From NCBI GenBank assembly GCA_016700115.1, contig CP064999.1, forward strand, positions 2,542,001-2,606,000: 64,000 bases of DNA, given 5' to 3'. This document shows positions 27,111 to 36,108 of the stretch, one piece after another (within the stretch, counting starts at the first letter, position 1; the number at the start of each line of letters is the position of its first letter). Source of the stretch: Sphingobacteriales bacterium (lineage in GTDB: Bacteria; Bacteroidota; Bacteroidia; Chitinophagales; UBA2359). The notes beneath the pieces were generated by a model. That model ran no database searches and was not told where the DNA came from. It saw only the letters and a program-made list of their open reading frames with translations. A program made the position numbers and the translations under genes.

Positions 27111-29228
27111 ATGAGCAACATTCATGAAATACTTAGAAATTCGGACTATAGCCTAACCATTTTTACCGAAACCGAAATACAATGGTTGGAAAACCGCATC
27201 GCCGTAAGCGAAGGTAAAAAGGGCAAAGAATACAAAGCCGTTTGCATCATTCGTAATAAGGAAATCAAAATTACTCCCGAAGAAGTGATCAGGCAATTAT
27301 ATGCCTACAAGTTATTGGAAGAATACGGCTACCCGGCAAAACAAATCCAATTTGAATATCCTGTCAAGTTTGGCAGAGAAGCAAAACGGGCAGATATTGT
27401 GGTAGTAAGCGATAAAGACCTTAGCACGGCTTACATCATTGCTGAAATAAAAAAGCCCAAAGCCAAAGACGGTAAAGAACAATTAAAAAGTTATTGCCAT
27501 GGCACAGGGGCAACAATGGCAGTTTGGACAAATGGCGATGCCATCAATTTTTACCACCGAAAGAACCCAAACTTTTTTGAAGCCATTTTGGGTTTGCCGA
27601 AAGCCGACCAAACACTGGCCGATTTTCTCAATAAACCTTTCACGCTGCAAAACCTGATAGACCAGGAAAAAGCCAATCCAAAGGGTAAATCGCTGAAAGA
27701 TATTATTCAGGATATGGAAGATGAGGTATTGGCAAATGCCGGAGTTGATGTATTTGAAGAAGTGTTTAAACTTATTTTCTCAAAGCTGTTTGATGAAATG
27801 CAAAGCGGCAATGAGCCGGAAAGAAGTACGAGAAATTTAGAATTTTACAATCACGGGCATGATGATATACAACTGAAAGATAAAATTCAAAAACTGTTTG
27901 ACCGTGCAAACAGAAAATGGGAAGGCGTTTTTCCGGAAGGCACTAAAATAAATCTTACGCCAACACATCTTTCTGTATGTGTTTCTTTTTTGCAAGACTA
28001 TAAGCTATTCAATAGCAATTTGGATGTGGTGGACAGTGCTTTTGAATTTTTGATGCAGAAAAGCAGCAAGGGCGAAAAGGGGCAATATTTCACCCCGCGT
28101 TATGTGATTGATATGTGTGTGCGGATGATGAACCCAAAGCCCGAAGAGTATGTGATTGACACAGCCGCAGGTAGCAGTGGGTTTACAGTACATAGTATTT
28201 TCCATGTGTGGCGGAACCAGTTAAAAAAATTGGGCTTGCCTCATAATTATATGATGACAGCCGAAAAGAAACCACAGGCTTGTATTGAATATGTGCAAGA
28301 AAAAGTTTTTGCCATTGATTTTGATGAAAAAGCCGTAAGAGTAAGCAGGGCGTTAAATTTAATTGCCGGTGATGGGCAAACCAATGTGTTGCAGCTAAAC
28401 ACCCTCGATTTTACCAAATGGGAAATGCTGAAAAACGATCCGACATGGGATGATGTGTTTGGTGAAGGCTTTAAACGGTTAAGAAAATTAGCCGAGAGAA
28501 AAGGCGACTACAATCATTTTAATTTTGATGTAGTAATGGCAAATCCACCCTTTGCAGGGGATATCAAAGAAACAACCATACTCAGCCATTACGACCTTGC
28601 ACAGCAAAAAGGCAACGGACAAAAGCCAATGGGCAGAGATATTCTGTTTATAGAGCGCAACCTCAAATTTTTAAAACCCGGAGGGCGTATGGCAGTGGTA
28701 TTGCCGCAGGGCAGGTTTAATAACAGCAGCGATAAATACATACGGGAATACATTGCCGGGCATTGCCGAATTTTGGCAGTAGTTGGCTTGCACGGCAACA
28801 CCTTTAAACCACATACCGGCACCAAAACCAGCGTGTTGTTTGTGCAAAAATGGGATGATAAACTTTGCCCGAAAGTTGACGACTACAACATATTTTTTGC
28901 CACACAGCAAATAAGCGGTAAAAACAATAGCGGCGAACCCATTTATTGGAAAAAGAACTTTGCTGCTTGGAATTCCCCATCATTGAGGGGGCAAGGGGGA
29001 GTAAACAACTACGAAAGCTACATAACTGCCAAAAGCAAAGATGCCTTTATAGAAGGCAATATGCATCCCGTAGTAGCACAGGATTTATTGAACTATGGCA
29101 GCTTTACTTTTTACGACGGCACCACCGAAAACGAAGATTGGGGCTTTGATGGAATAGCCGAAGCATTTGCAGAGTTTGCAAAAAAAGAATGTTTAAGTTT
29201 TTTCCTTTCCGCCCCTTTGAAGAAGTAA
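27111..29228 (+). CDS. Fused restriction endonuclease-N6-adenine methyltransferase (BcgI-like/type I HsdM-like)
   Basis: This 705-residue protein starts with a type I R-subunit N-terminal nuclease domain of the PD-(D/E)xK kind. The likely catalytic residues are Asp95 (RADIVVV) and Glu112/Lys114 (IIAEIKKP). The second part is an N6-adenine methyltransferase of HsdM type, with a helical domain leading to GEKGQYFTPRYV, SAM motif I at Asp350 (DTAAGSSGF) and catalytic NPPF at 478-481. There is no helicase gene nearby. A nuclease-methylase chain plus a separate specificity subunit is the BcgI layout, so it probably both cuts and methylates when joined to the subunit at 31607-33037. The C-terminus (LSFFLSAPLKK) runs into a DUF559 gene that overlaps it by 40 bases and looks like an insertion point. 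Confidence 0.85.
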   Translation: MSNIHEILRNSDYSLTIFTETEIQWLENRIAVSEGKKGKEYKAVCIIRNKEIKITPEEVIRQLYAYKLLEEYGYPAKQIQFEYPVKFGREAKRADIVVVSDKDLSTAYIIAEIKKPKAKDGKEQLKSYCHGTGATMAVWTNGDAINFYHRKNPNFFEAILGLPKADQTLADFLNKPFTLQNLIDQEKANPKGKSLKDIIQDMEDEVLANAGVDVFEEVFKLIFSKLFDEMQSGNEPERSTRNLEFYNHGHDDIQLKDKIQKLFDRANRKWEGVFPEGTKINLTPTHLSVCVSFLQDYKLFNSNLDVVDSAFEFLMQKSSKGEKGQYFTPRYVIDMCVRMMNPKPEEYVIDTAAGSSGFTVHSIFHVWRNQLKKLGLPHNYMMTAEKKPQACIEYVQEKVFAIDFDEKAVRVSRALNLIAGDGQTNVLQLNTLDFTKWEMLKNDPTWDDVFGEGFKRLRKLAERKGDYNHFNFDVVMANPPFAGDIKETTILSHYDLAQQKGNGQKPMGRDILFIERNLKFLKPGGRMAVVLPQGRFNNSSDKYIREYIAGHCRILAVVGLHGNTFKPHTGTKTSVLFVQKWDDKLCPKVDDYNIFFATQQISGKNNSGEPIYWKKNFAAWNSPSLRGQGGVNNYESYITAKSKDAFIEGNMHPVVAQDLLNYGSFTFYDGTTENEDWGFDGIAEAFAEFAKKECLSFFLSAPLKK

Positions 29229-29770
29229 AATTTTCAACAGAGGGGCTTACAAAAGAATTTTTAGAAAACAATAATATACCCACCAAAAATTTACTTTTCA
29301 GTAAGTACCATTTACCTTACAATCCAAACTTAAAACAGTTTAGCAGAAATCTGAGAAATGTAAGCGAACTGGCAGAAATACTGCTTTGGAATGAATTAAA
29401 AGCCGATAAATTTTTGGGACTAAGTTTCAATCGTCAGAAGCCAATACTCAACTACATAGCCGATTTTTATTGTAAAGAAAAAGGAGTAGTTATAGAAATT
29501 GACGGAGCAAGCCATTTTTCCGAAGAAGCAATGCAATATGATGCTGAAAGAGATAGGCAAATGAAAGTTTTGGGCTTAAAAGTAATTAGAATTGCAGATA
29601 AAGACGTAAGAAAAAATATGGCAGGTGTGCTGGAAGAATTAGCGCATTTTTTAACTCCGGAGCTAACTCCCCCTAACCCGCAGCAGGAAATAACTCCCCC
29701 TAACCCGCAGCAGGAAATAACTCCCCCTAAGAGGCTGTCTAAAAAGCATCCACATTGTGGGTTAATTTAA
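29189..29770 (+). CDS. DUF559 (very short patch repair-like) endonuclease-fold protein
   Basis: Residues about 37-155 match DUF559: YHLPYNPNLKQFSRNLR, then AEILLWNELKADKFLGLSFNRQKPI, YIADFYCKEKGVVIEIDG (the acidic PD-(D/E)xK-like core) and LGLKVIRIADKDV. The family usually begins near YHLPYNP. The 36 residues before it (from ATG 29189) overlap the end of the methyltransferase gene and may be host-gene sequence read through. The C-terminus is a low-complexity tail of 27-bp repeats (TPPNPQQEI) that continues into the inverted repeat of the IS element, so the stop codon is IS-derived. Biological role unknown. Such genes are often found inside other genes in Bacteroidota (recollection). Confidence 0.8.
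   Translation: MFKFFPFRPFEEVKFSTEGLTKEFLENNNIPTKNLLFSKYHLPYNPNLKQFSRNLRNVSELAEILLWNELKADKFLGLSFNRQKPILNYIADFYCKEKGVVIEIDGASHFSEEAMQYDAERDRQMKVLGLKVIRIADKDVRKNMAGVLEELAHFLTPELTPPNPQQEITPPNPQQEITPPKRLSKKHPHCGLI
29664..29730 (+). repeat. 27-bp direct repeats at the end of the DUF559 gene
   Basis: Two full copies and one partial copy start at 29664, 29691 and 29718. They contain TAACTCCCCCTAACCCGCAG and encode TPPNPQQEI. The third copy is cut by the IS left end at 29731. A related G/C-rich inverted motif (CCCCCTTAAAAAGGGGG) lies just beyond the IS at 31542-31558. Confidence 0.85.
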
Positions 29771-31517
29771 GCTGAAAATTAAGCGGCTATGTCCCATGCA
29801 CTATCAAAAATGATAAAGTGGAGTACTATTGCTTGATTTTGGTCGGTATATGAGGGATTTTGACCGTTTTTTTGTGCATTTCCCTTCTTCTTTGCCAATT
29901 TTCTCAAGTTATGCCCAATTGCCATTAACCCAAATTCAATAGCAACCTTATCAAGCCCCCTTAATGTGAACCTTGTGAACTTGTTGTTGCTTTTCATTTG
30001 TCCGAATGTCTGCTTCTACTTCTACCGGTCGTTTGCTCCGGTAGTATAACCCTTTTTGGGGAAGTAAGCAGTTCTCTTGCTCTGTCTCTGTGCCGGTTCA
30101 GATTATGGCTGACTTCCATCCTTCTGTTTCCGGGTGAGTTGTGGCACATTTCCCGCATCGGACACCCTTCACAATGTTTGGCTTCATAATAATGCAATTC
30201 TGATTCATAACCATTGGAACTTATCCGTTTGCCTTTTCCGGCGAACTCCATCCTTTTATCCATCGGACATACATAATAATCTTCCTGTTTGTTGTAGTAT
30301 AAGTTCTGAACCAGAAATGGATTATTCTTTTGAGCCTTTTTTTGCTCATGGTGGAAATAATTGTATTTCACATAAGCGGCTATTTGTTTGTTTTCCAGCA
30401 TTTCGTAATTCTCTTCGCTTCCATAACCTGCATCGGCTGATATTTCTTTGCTTTGGGTTTCGTATTGTTGTTCAAAACCGTCGAGGTGCTTTTCTAAAGT
30501 CGTGGTGTCGCCAGGCGTTTGGTGGATGCTGTAATGGGTAATGAACTGATCTTCGGTACTGATTTGTGCATTGTAAGCCGGTTTCAGCTGACCGTTTTGC
30601 ATGTGGTCATCTTTCAAGCGCATAAAGGTAGCATCCTCATCTGTCTTGCTGTAGCTGTTCCTCCCGCCAAGCGTTTCCAACTGTTGCTCATATTGCTCCA
30701 ATTTGGGCAGGTGTTCTTCTGCCAACTTTTTTAACTGCTTTTGGATGGTTTTGTCTTTGTCTTTTATTTCGCTGTTCAACTTTGACAGCATTTCTTTTAG
30801 CTCTTTGCTGTCAATGGCTTTGGAGGTATCCTCCCCATCCGGTTCCGATTGGTCTTCTTTAATCTGTGATTCTATTACCGACAAGATTGCCTGTATTTTC
30901 TTTTCCAATTTCGCTTTGTTTTTCTCTACACTCCCTTTCCACACAAAACGATAACGATTGGATGCCGATTCTATCTTCGTACCGTCTATGTATTGGACTT
31001 CAAGGCTGACATATTTCAACTTCTGTAACATGCGAACCACATCCCCGAACAACTGCTGAATACTCCCCTTCAGCCTTTTGCCCCGAAAATAATTGATGGT
31101 TCTGTAATCGGGAAGGCTATTCCCCGAAAGCCACATAAAATGAATGTTTTCATGTAACGCTTTTTCGATTTTACGACACGAATAAATATTGTTTAAATAG
31201 GCGTAGAACAATACTTTTAACATCATGCGGGATGATAACTCGTCGTACCTCCGCCTTTATATTGCTTGATTATGTGGTCTATATCCAAACCATCCACCAA
31301 TTCATTTACTAACATAACGGGATGGTTTGCCGGTATCTTGTCAAAAATGTTTTCAGGAAACAGGCTTAACTTATTGGCGGGTATGGCTTTAAATTGTGGT
31401 TTCATTTCGCTTGTTTTTATTCCTAAAGTTACAGTTTCTTTCCCTCATAAAAAAATATTTAAATCACTTTTTTTGATTTATGAGAACTGCTTTTTGAGGG
31501 GCTTTTTAGACAGCCTC
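29731..31517 (-). mobile_element. IS1182-family insertion sequence, 1787 bp
   Basis: Perfect 17-bp terminal inverted repeats, GAGGCTGTCTAAAAAGC at 29731-29747 and its complement at 31501-31517, enclose a transposase gene on the minus strand. No target duplication longer than about two bases (AA on each side) can be seen. The element sits between the DUF559 gene and the specificity-subunit gene, in the opposite orientation to both. Confidence 0.9.
29779..31405 (-). pseudogene. IS1182-family transposase, broken by three frameshifts
   Basis: Three overlapping frames together make one IS1182-type transposase. The N-terminal part (31405-31223) begins MKPQFKAIPANKLSLFPENIF. The catalytic part (31226 to about 30050) includes YIDGTKIESASNRYRFVWKG and the Cys-rich CEGCPMREMC. 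The C-terminal part (ending at 29779) reads TLRGLDKVAIEFGLMAIGHNL. Breaks occur at about 31225 (adding one base restores SYHPRMMLKV), in the A5G3 run near 30053-30060 (removing one A restores GLYYRSKRPVEVEAD), and near 30001-30013. Three breaks argue for decay, though assembly errors or one programmed shift cannot be excluded. Confidence 0.85.
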
Positions 31518-31606
31518 AACGCAACGAGGGCGGATATTTCTCCCCCTTAAAAAGGGGGCCGGGGGGATTAAACGCCCTATTCAACGAACCTAAATATAAA
31601 GGTTTC

Positions 31607-33037
31607 TTGGAAGGGCTGGAAGTGGTTGAAATAAAATATAACGCCTTAGAAAATATTATTGATTATAGAATTGAGTCAGAATATTTTGATAAACGATTTT
31701 TGAATAATGAAAAATTACTCCGCAAAAACTCCATACCATTTTTTGAGGTTGCCAATTATGACAATGGCAGGGCTTATGCTTCTGATAAATTTTCGGAATT
31801 AAATTTATGGGAAAATCGCAGCGTTAAAGTTGCAAAGATTGGTGATGTAACTCAAAAGAGATTTATAGAGCAATGGGAAAATTTAGAGTTAGAAGAATTC
31901 ATCTTTCAAAAAGGCGAATTACTTAAAGTTGATGATATACTAATGTCTTTAACTGGTGACCCACCAGATGTTGGCAAAGTTTCATTGATATTTGAAGTGC
32001 CTTGTAATGCAACTTGGAACCAAAGAGTTGCTAAGGTGTATTTAAGGGATGAGCAAACTGTTTTTATCTCTAATAGAGTGTTCTTTGTTATATTATCTAC
32101 TAAGTATTGCAGAGAACAACTTGAACGATATGCAAAAGGAATTAGACAGAGAAACTTAGGCACAGAGTGTTTGCAAGAAATGAAAGTGCCTGTTATTTCA
32201 AATAGTTTTCAGGAAGTAATTGAAAAAACAATTCAAACCTATTATTTAAAAATTCAGCAATCCAAAGTTCTTTACACCGAAGCCGAAAATATCCTATTAC
32301 AAGAATTGGGTTTAATCAATTGGCAACCTACTATCAAAAACAACAATACCAAAACACTAAAAGAAAGTTTTCTTTCAAGTGGAAGAATTGATGCGGAATA
32401 TTATCAGCCGAAGTATGATGAGATTGAAAATATAATAAAGGAATATAAAGATGGTTGGTCCACCATAGGAAATAGTTTATTGGAGATAAATACAGGAGAT
32501 TTTTGCAACGAGTACCATGAAAAGGCTGAAGGTCTAACGTTCTATATCCGTAATACCAATATATCAAAAGGTCGGATTGTTGAGGATGAAAAATATTTTG
32601 TCAGTACTAACGGATTAACAAAATTTACAAAAGAAGGAGACATTCTAACTGCACGAGTTGGTGCAATTGGTTCATTTGGTACTGTTAACAAAAAGTTTGA
32701 AAACAGTATTTATTCGGATAATGTATTGTGTTTAAGGCTTCATCACAATTTATTGCCTGACGTTTATACTTGCTACTTAAATTCAAATATAAATGCAGAA
32801 TTAATGGAAAAAATTGCTGGTGGTTCAGTTCAGCCATTAATAACTCAAACCTCTATCAAGGATTTGGTTATTCCTATTTTCCCAAATAATATACAAAAGG
32901 TAGTTTCCGAAAAAATGCAGCAATCATTCAAATTACAAGCCCAAAGCAAAGAACTATTAGAGGCTGCAAAACGGGCAGTAGAAATAGCTATTGAGCAAAA
33001 CGAAATAGCAGCATTGGATTTTTTGAACGATTATTAA
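31607..33037 (+). CDS. Type I-like DNA specificity subunit (HsdS/BcgI B-like), start lost or non-canonical
   Basis: Two target-recognition domains (about residues 1-205 and 245-420) are separated and closed by helical spacers (QSKVLYTEAENILLQELGL and KLQAQSKELLEAAKRAVEIA), the standard S-subunit layout. It should set the DNA sequence recognised by the nuclease-methylase encoded at 27111-29228. The frame is open from 31484, inside the IS right end, with no ATG before the domain. TTG at 31607 is the first plausible start. The upstream in-frame codons NALFNEPKYKGF read like real S sequence, so the 5' end was probably cut off, or separated from a fused methylase, by the insertions. It may be poorly expressed. 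Confidence 0.8.
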   Translation: MEGLEVVEIKYNALENIIDYRIESEYFDKRFLNNEKLLRKNSIPFFEVANYDNGRAYASDKFSELNLWENRSVKVAKIGDVTQKRFIEQWENLELEEFIFQKGELLKVDDILMSLTGDPPDVGKVSLIFEVPCNATWNQRVAKVYLRDEQTVFISNRVFFVILSTKYCREQLERYAKGIRQRNLGTECLQEMKVPVISNSFQEVIEKTIQTYYLKIQQSKVLYTEAENILLQELGLINWQPTIKNNNTKTLKESFLSSGRIDAEYYQPKYDEIENIIKEYKDGWSTIGNSLLEINTGDFCNEYHEKAEGLTFYIRNTNISKGRIVEDEKYFVSTNGLTKFTKEGDILTARVGAIGSFGTVNKKFENSIYSDNVLCLRLHHNLLPDVYTCYLNSNINAELMEKIAGGSVQPLITQTSIKDLVIPIFPNNIQKVVSEKMQQSFKLQAQSKELLEAAKRAVEIAIEQNEIAALDFLNDY

Positions 33038-33147
33038 GGGCTAAGTATTGCTGTATAAATAACTTGTATTATTTTACATCTTTGCGGATATGGGACGAGT
33101 AAACACCCCAATGTTGGAAACCTGTTTTAGAACAAGACAGACCGGCA

Positions 33148-34230
33148 CTATAAAAACGGCATTTTAACCACCCGTGCTTCGGTCAGTTTGCCCCTGATAT
33201 CTATATATATAGCAGTGCCTGCTTTGGCAAAATCAGTTGGAACATAACCCATACCGATAGCTTTTTGGAGCGAGGGGGAGAAAGTGCCGGAAGTTACCGT
33301 TCCGATGTGGTTGCCGGTTGCATCTGTGATAGGGTAGTGGTGTCGGGGTATTCCTTTTTGTATCAATTCAAAACCTACAAGTTTTCGGGCAACTCCGGTT
33401 TGTTGTTGTGATAATAATTCACTTCTGCCGATGAAAGGCAGGTCTGTTTTAAGTTTGGTAATCCAGCTCAAACCGGCTTCGAGCGGGGTGGTGGTATCGT
33501 CAATATCGTTGCCATAAAGGCAATACCCTTTTTCAAGTCGAAGGGTATCTCTTGCACCCAGCCCGGCAGGTTGCAAACCAAAGGGGGTTCCTTTTTCCAT
33601 AATTACATCCCAGATAGCAGCAGCATTTTCATTATCGAAGTATATTTCAAACCCGCCTGCGCCGGTATATCCGGTGGCAGATACCAGGATGTTTTCAAAC
33701 CCGGCAAAGATTCCTTTTTCGAAAGTATAGTATTTCATTTCCGACAGGTTCATCTTTGTAAGGGGTTGCAGGATTTGTGCTGCCATAGGGCCTTGAACTG
33801 CCAGCAATGCTGTGCGGTCAGATATATCAATCAGTTCGGCATTTTCATGATTTTCATTTAACAGCCAGTTCCAGTCTTTTTCGATATTTGCGGCATTGAC
33901 CACCAGCATAAACGCATTACCCGGAAGTCTATAGACCAACATATCGTCTGTAATACCGCCTTGATGATTCATCAGGCAGGAATACTGAACTTCCCCCTCT
34001 TCGAGTTTTAATACATCATTGCTGCTGATTTTCTGAACAAGTTGTGCAGCGCCATCACCCCGAACAATAAACTGTCCCATGTGGGAAACATCGAATATGC
34101 CGGCTTTTTGACGTACACAGAGATGTTCGTCGTTGATGCCGGTATAGCTGATAGGCATATTATATCCGGCAAACTCGGCCATTTTTGCGCCTGACGCAAT
34201 ATGAAAATCGGTAAAAGGAGTATTTTTCAT
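33148..34230 (-). CDS. gcvT: Glycine cleavage system aminomethyltransferase (T protein)
   Basis: A 360-residue GcvT that transfers the aminomethyl group's methylene to tetrahydrofolate, releasing ammonia. The N-terminal signature TPFTDFHIASGAKMAEFAGYNMP and DVSHMGQF is clear. The C-terminal beta-barrel contains GIPRHHYPI and GTVTSGTFSPSLQKAIGMGYV. Its length is normal. It stands alone and converges on the specificity-subunit gene. A TATATTTG box on the minus strand (34235-34242) ends only about five bases before the ATG, so the mRNA may have almost no leader (inference). Confidence 0.95.
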   Translation of the reverse strand: MKNTPFTDFHIASGAKMAEFAGYNMPISYTGINDEHLCVRQKAGIFDVSHMGQFIVRGDGAAQLVQKISSNDVLKLEEGEVQYSCLMNHQGGITDDMLVYRLPGNAFMLVVNAANIEKDWNWLLNENHENAELIDISDRTALLAVQGPMAAQILQPLTKMNLSEMKYYTFEKGIFAGFENILVSATGYTGAGGFEIYFDNENAAAIWDVIMEKGTPFGLQPAGLGARDTLRLEKGYCLYGNDIDDTTTPLEAGLSWITKLKTDLPFIGRSELLSQQQTGVARKLVGFELIQKGIPRHHYPITDATGNHIGTVTSGTFSPSLQKAIGMGYVPTDFAKAGTAIYIDIRGKLTEARVVKMPFL

Positions 34231-34345
34231 GGAGCAAATATAAAAGAACCTTGTTTTTTATTGCTCAAAAAGCAGCTTAAAATGTATGCAAAACGATTTA
34301 AATTGTAAAATTTCAAAAAAATATACACAAGATTGTTGTAAAGGG

Positions 34346-34375
34346 TTGCAATTAAAAGAACATGTACTATCTTTG
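34346..34375 (+). promoter_or_regulatory. Bacteroidota-type promoter of the HU gene
   Basis: TTG at 34346-34348, a 19-base spacer, then TATCTTTG at 34368-34375, an exact match to the TTG-N19-TAnnTTTG pattern. The leader to the ATG is about 30 bases. Confidence 0.85.
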
Positions 34376-34411
34376 CGGCAGATTTAATTTAATTGTAAAT
34401 TCTTAATAATC

Positions 34412-34684
34412 ATGAACAAAAAAGAATTGATAGACCATATTGCCGGTGAGTCGGGCTTAACAAAAGTTCAGGCTACTGCTGCATTAAGCGCTTTAATTAA
34501 AGGCGTTGAAGACACGCTTAAAAAAGGCGACAAAGTAATTTTAGTTGGCTTTGGCACTTTTTCGTCAAGCAACCGTCCGGCTCGCACTGCCCGCAATCCG
34601 CAAACCGGAAAGGCAGTATCTGTTGCAGCCCGCAACGTAGTTAAATTTAAAGCCGGTAAAGATTTAGAAAACGCTCTTAACTAA
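34412..34684 (+). CDS. HU-family DNA-binding protein
   Basis: A 90-residue HU/IHF-type nucleoid protein with the complete fold: MNKKELIDHIAGESGLTKVQA, then VGFGTFSSSNRPARTARNPQTG (the DNA-binding arm with the intercalating proline) and VKFKAGKDLENAL. It bends and compacts DNA as a dimer. It has its own strong promoter upstream and its own terminator at 34730-34773, consistent with a highly expressed single gene. Confidence 0.96.
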   Translation: MNKKELIDHIAGESGLTKVQATAALSALIKGVEDTLKKGDKVILVGFGTFSSSNRPARTARNPQTGKAVSVAARNVVKFKAGKDLENALN

Positions 34685-34729
34685 TTGAAATTTGGGTTTT
34701 CCCTTTTTAATCATATAGTTATTGCATGT

Positions 34730-34773
34730 AGAGGCACTAAAGAACTGATTGTTTTTTAGTGCCTTTCTTTTTG
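34730..34773 (+). terminator. Terminator of the HU gene
   Basis: A 10-bp stem, AGGCACTAAA (34732-34741) with TTTAGTGCCT (34755-34764), followed by TTCTTTTTG. Confidence 0.88.
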
Positions 34774-34875
34774 TTAAAACTATTTTTCGGTCACCTCTTT
34801 ATTTTAAAGCATCTCCAAACAATAAGACGGGAGTTTTCTCCGTTTACACCAAAATGCTAATTTTAATTTCCGGAA

Positions 34876-35700
34876 ATGATCATTAAATTAAGAACAGTTT
34901 TTTTATCTCTCACCTTTCTGGCCTTTGCAGTTAATAGTTTTGCCCAACATTCTGAAGTTGGTTTGTGGCTTGGCAGCGGCACCTATTTTGGCGATTTAAA
35001 TACCAACTATGATATGACCAAAACCCGTCCCGCTTTTGGGGCAGTTTACCGTTATACCATGAATGACTATATCATGTTGAAGGCAGGCGTTGGCATAACA
35101 CGATTAGTAGGCAACGACGCAAGTTCTAAAAATCCATATCAGGAAGCCCGCAATCTGAGTTTCAAAAGCAATCTGATTGAGGTTTCCGGACAAATTGACC
35201 TGCATTTTAAAAAATACATTATCGGTAGCGCAAAACATTCGTTTACGCCTTATCTGACTACAGGATTAGCCTTGTTTTATTTTAATCCCAGAACAAAATA
35301 TGAAGGCGAAACCTATAATCTTCATGAATTAGGTACTGAAGGTCAGCAAAACTCTGATTACACCGGTCACAAACCTTATAAGCTCATACAGCCCTCTATT
35401 CCTCTTGGAGGAGGTATTAAGTATTGGATGCGCAAAGGCTGGAATTTTTATGTGGAGATTGCCTATCGCAAAACCTTTACCGATTATATAGATGATGTCA
35501 GCACTACTTTTGCGGATACTTATTTTTTAGGTGACGGAACAATCGCTGCTGAACTTTCAGACCGGTCTGATGAGGTTGGAAACCCAATCGGTGAAGTTGG
35601 TAAACAACGCGGTTTTCTGACCGATAAAGATGGCTATCTGATGACCAATGTTGGGATTACCTACACTATTTTTAACCGAAAATGCCCCAAAGCCAAATAG
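34876..35700 (+). CDS. Outer-membrane beta-barrel protein, DUF6089-like
   Basis: This 274-residue protein has a cleavable signal peptide (ending about SFAQ) and alternating beta-strand pattern throughout. The start HSEVGLWLGSGTYFGDLNTN, RPAFGAVYRYTMNDY, the central SFTPYLTTGLALFYFNP and the late EIAYRKTFTDYIDDVSTTF match the DUF6089 outer-membrane family of Bacteroidota. No enzyme motif is seen, and the role is unknown beyond an outer-membrane location. It is a single-gene unit ended by a strong terminator. Confidence 0.82.
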   Translation: MIIKLRTVFLSLTFLAFAVNSFAQHSEVGLWLGSGTYFGDLNTNYDMTKTRPAFGAVYRYTMNDYIMLKAGVGITRLVGNDASSKNPYQEARNLSFKSNLIEVSGQIDLHFKKYIIGSAKHSFTPYLTTGLALFYFNPRTKYEGETYNLHELGTEGQQNSDYTGHKPYKLIQPSIPLGGGIKYWMRKGWNFYVEIAYRKTFTDYIDDVSTTFADTYFLGDGTIAAELSDRSDEVGNPIGEVGKQRGFLTDKDGYLMTNVGITYTIFNRKCPKAK

Positions 35701-35720
35701 GTTTATTTTGTACATTAGTA

Positions 35721-35760
35721 AAAAAGCCTCGTGTTCCCGAAAGAGCACGAGGCTTTTTTG
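35721..35760 (+). terminator. Terminator of the DUF6089-like gene
   Basis: The stem AAGCCTCGTG (loop TTCCCGAAAGAG) CACGAGGCTT is followed by TTTTTG, with an A-run before it. Confidence 0.9.
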
Positions 35761-35774
35761 TTATGGTTTATTTG

Positions 35775-36108
35775 TTATACCAACTCTGATTTAATTTTGA
35801 TCCATCAATTACTGACGTTGGTCTTTAAATTCCCCTCCTATCCCATTTGAGTTAATCTTGCAGGGGTTTGGTTAGTGTGCCGGCTTTTGCCGGAATTGAG
35901 GATGCTTTGGAGTACCGGTGCTTTATTGCTTTATTCCCGCAATTATTTATCACAGAGGTTCGCAGAGGCAGCACAGAGAACCACAGAGTATATTATTTTT
36001 CTCTGTGCAAAAATCTTCGGGAGAAAAACCTCTACAAGATTAGCACTTGAGGGGAGCAGGGGGGTGTCGGGTTAGGGGTGGGTTCTTTTAGATAGTGAAA
36101 TGGTATAA
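35775..36108. repeat. MITE-like element R1, copy 2, carrying an internal insertion
   Basis: Ends TTATACCA (35775-35782) and TGGTATAA (36101-36108) and about 65 bp of left and 35 bp of right interior match copies 1 and 3. About 230 bp of unrelated DNA (roughly 35845-36070) lies in the middle. It includes short repeats of CACAGAG type and an inverted pair around 35950-36010. Confidence 0.65.

Noticed and set aside
29779..29997. Separate 72-residue gene
   Set aside because: It is the C-terminal piece of the IS1182 transposase, displaced by frameshifts.
33060..33147. Promoter and small RNA between the specificity subunit and gcvT
   Set aside because: A CATCTTTG box is present with a TTG 13 bases upstream, but there is no terminator or clear structure after it and it runs into the 3' end of gcvT.
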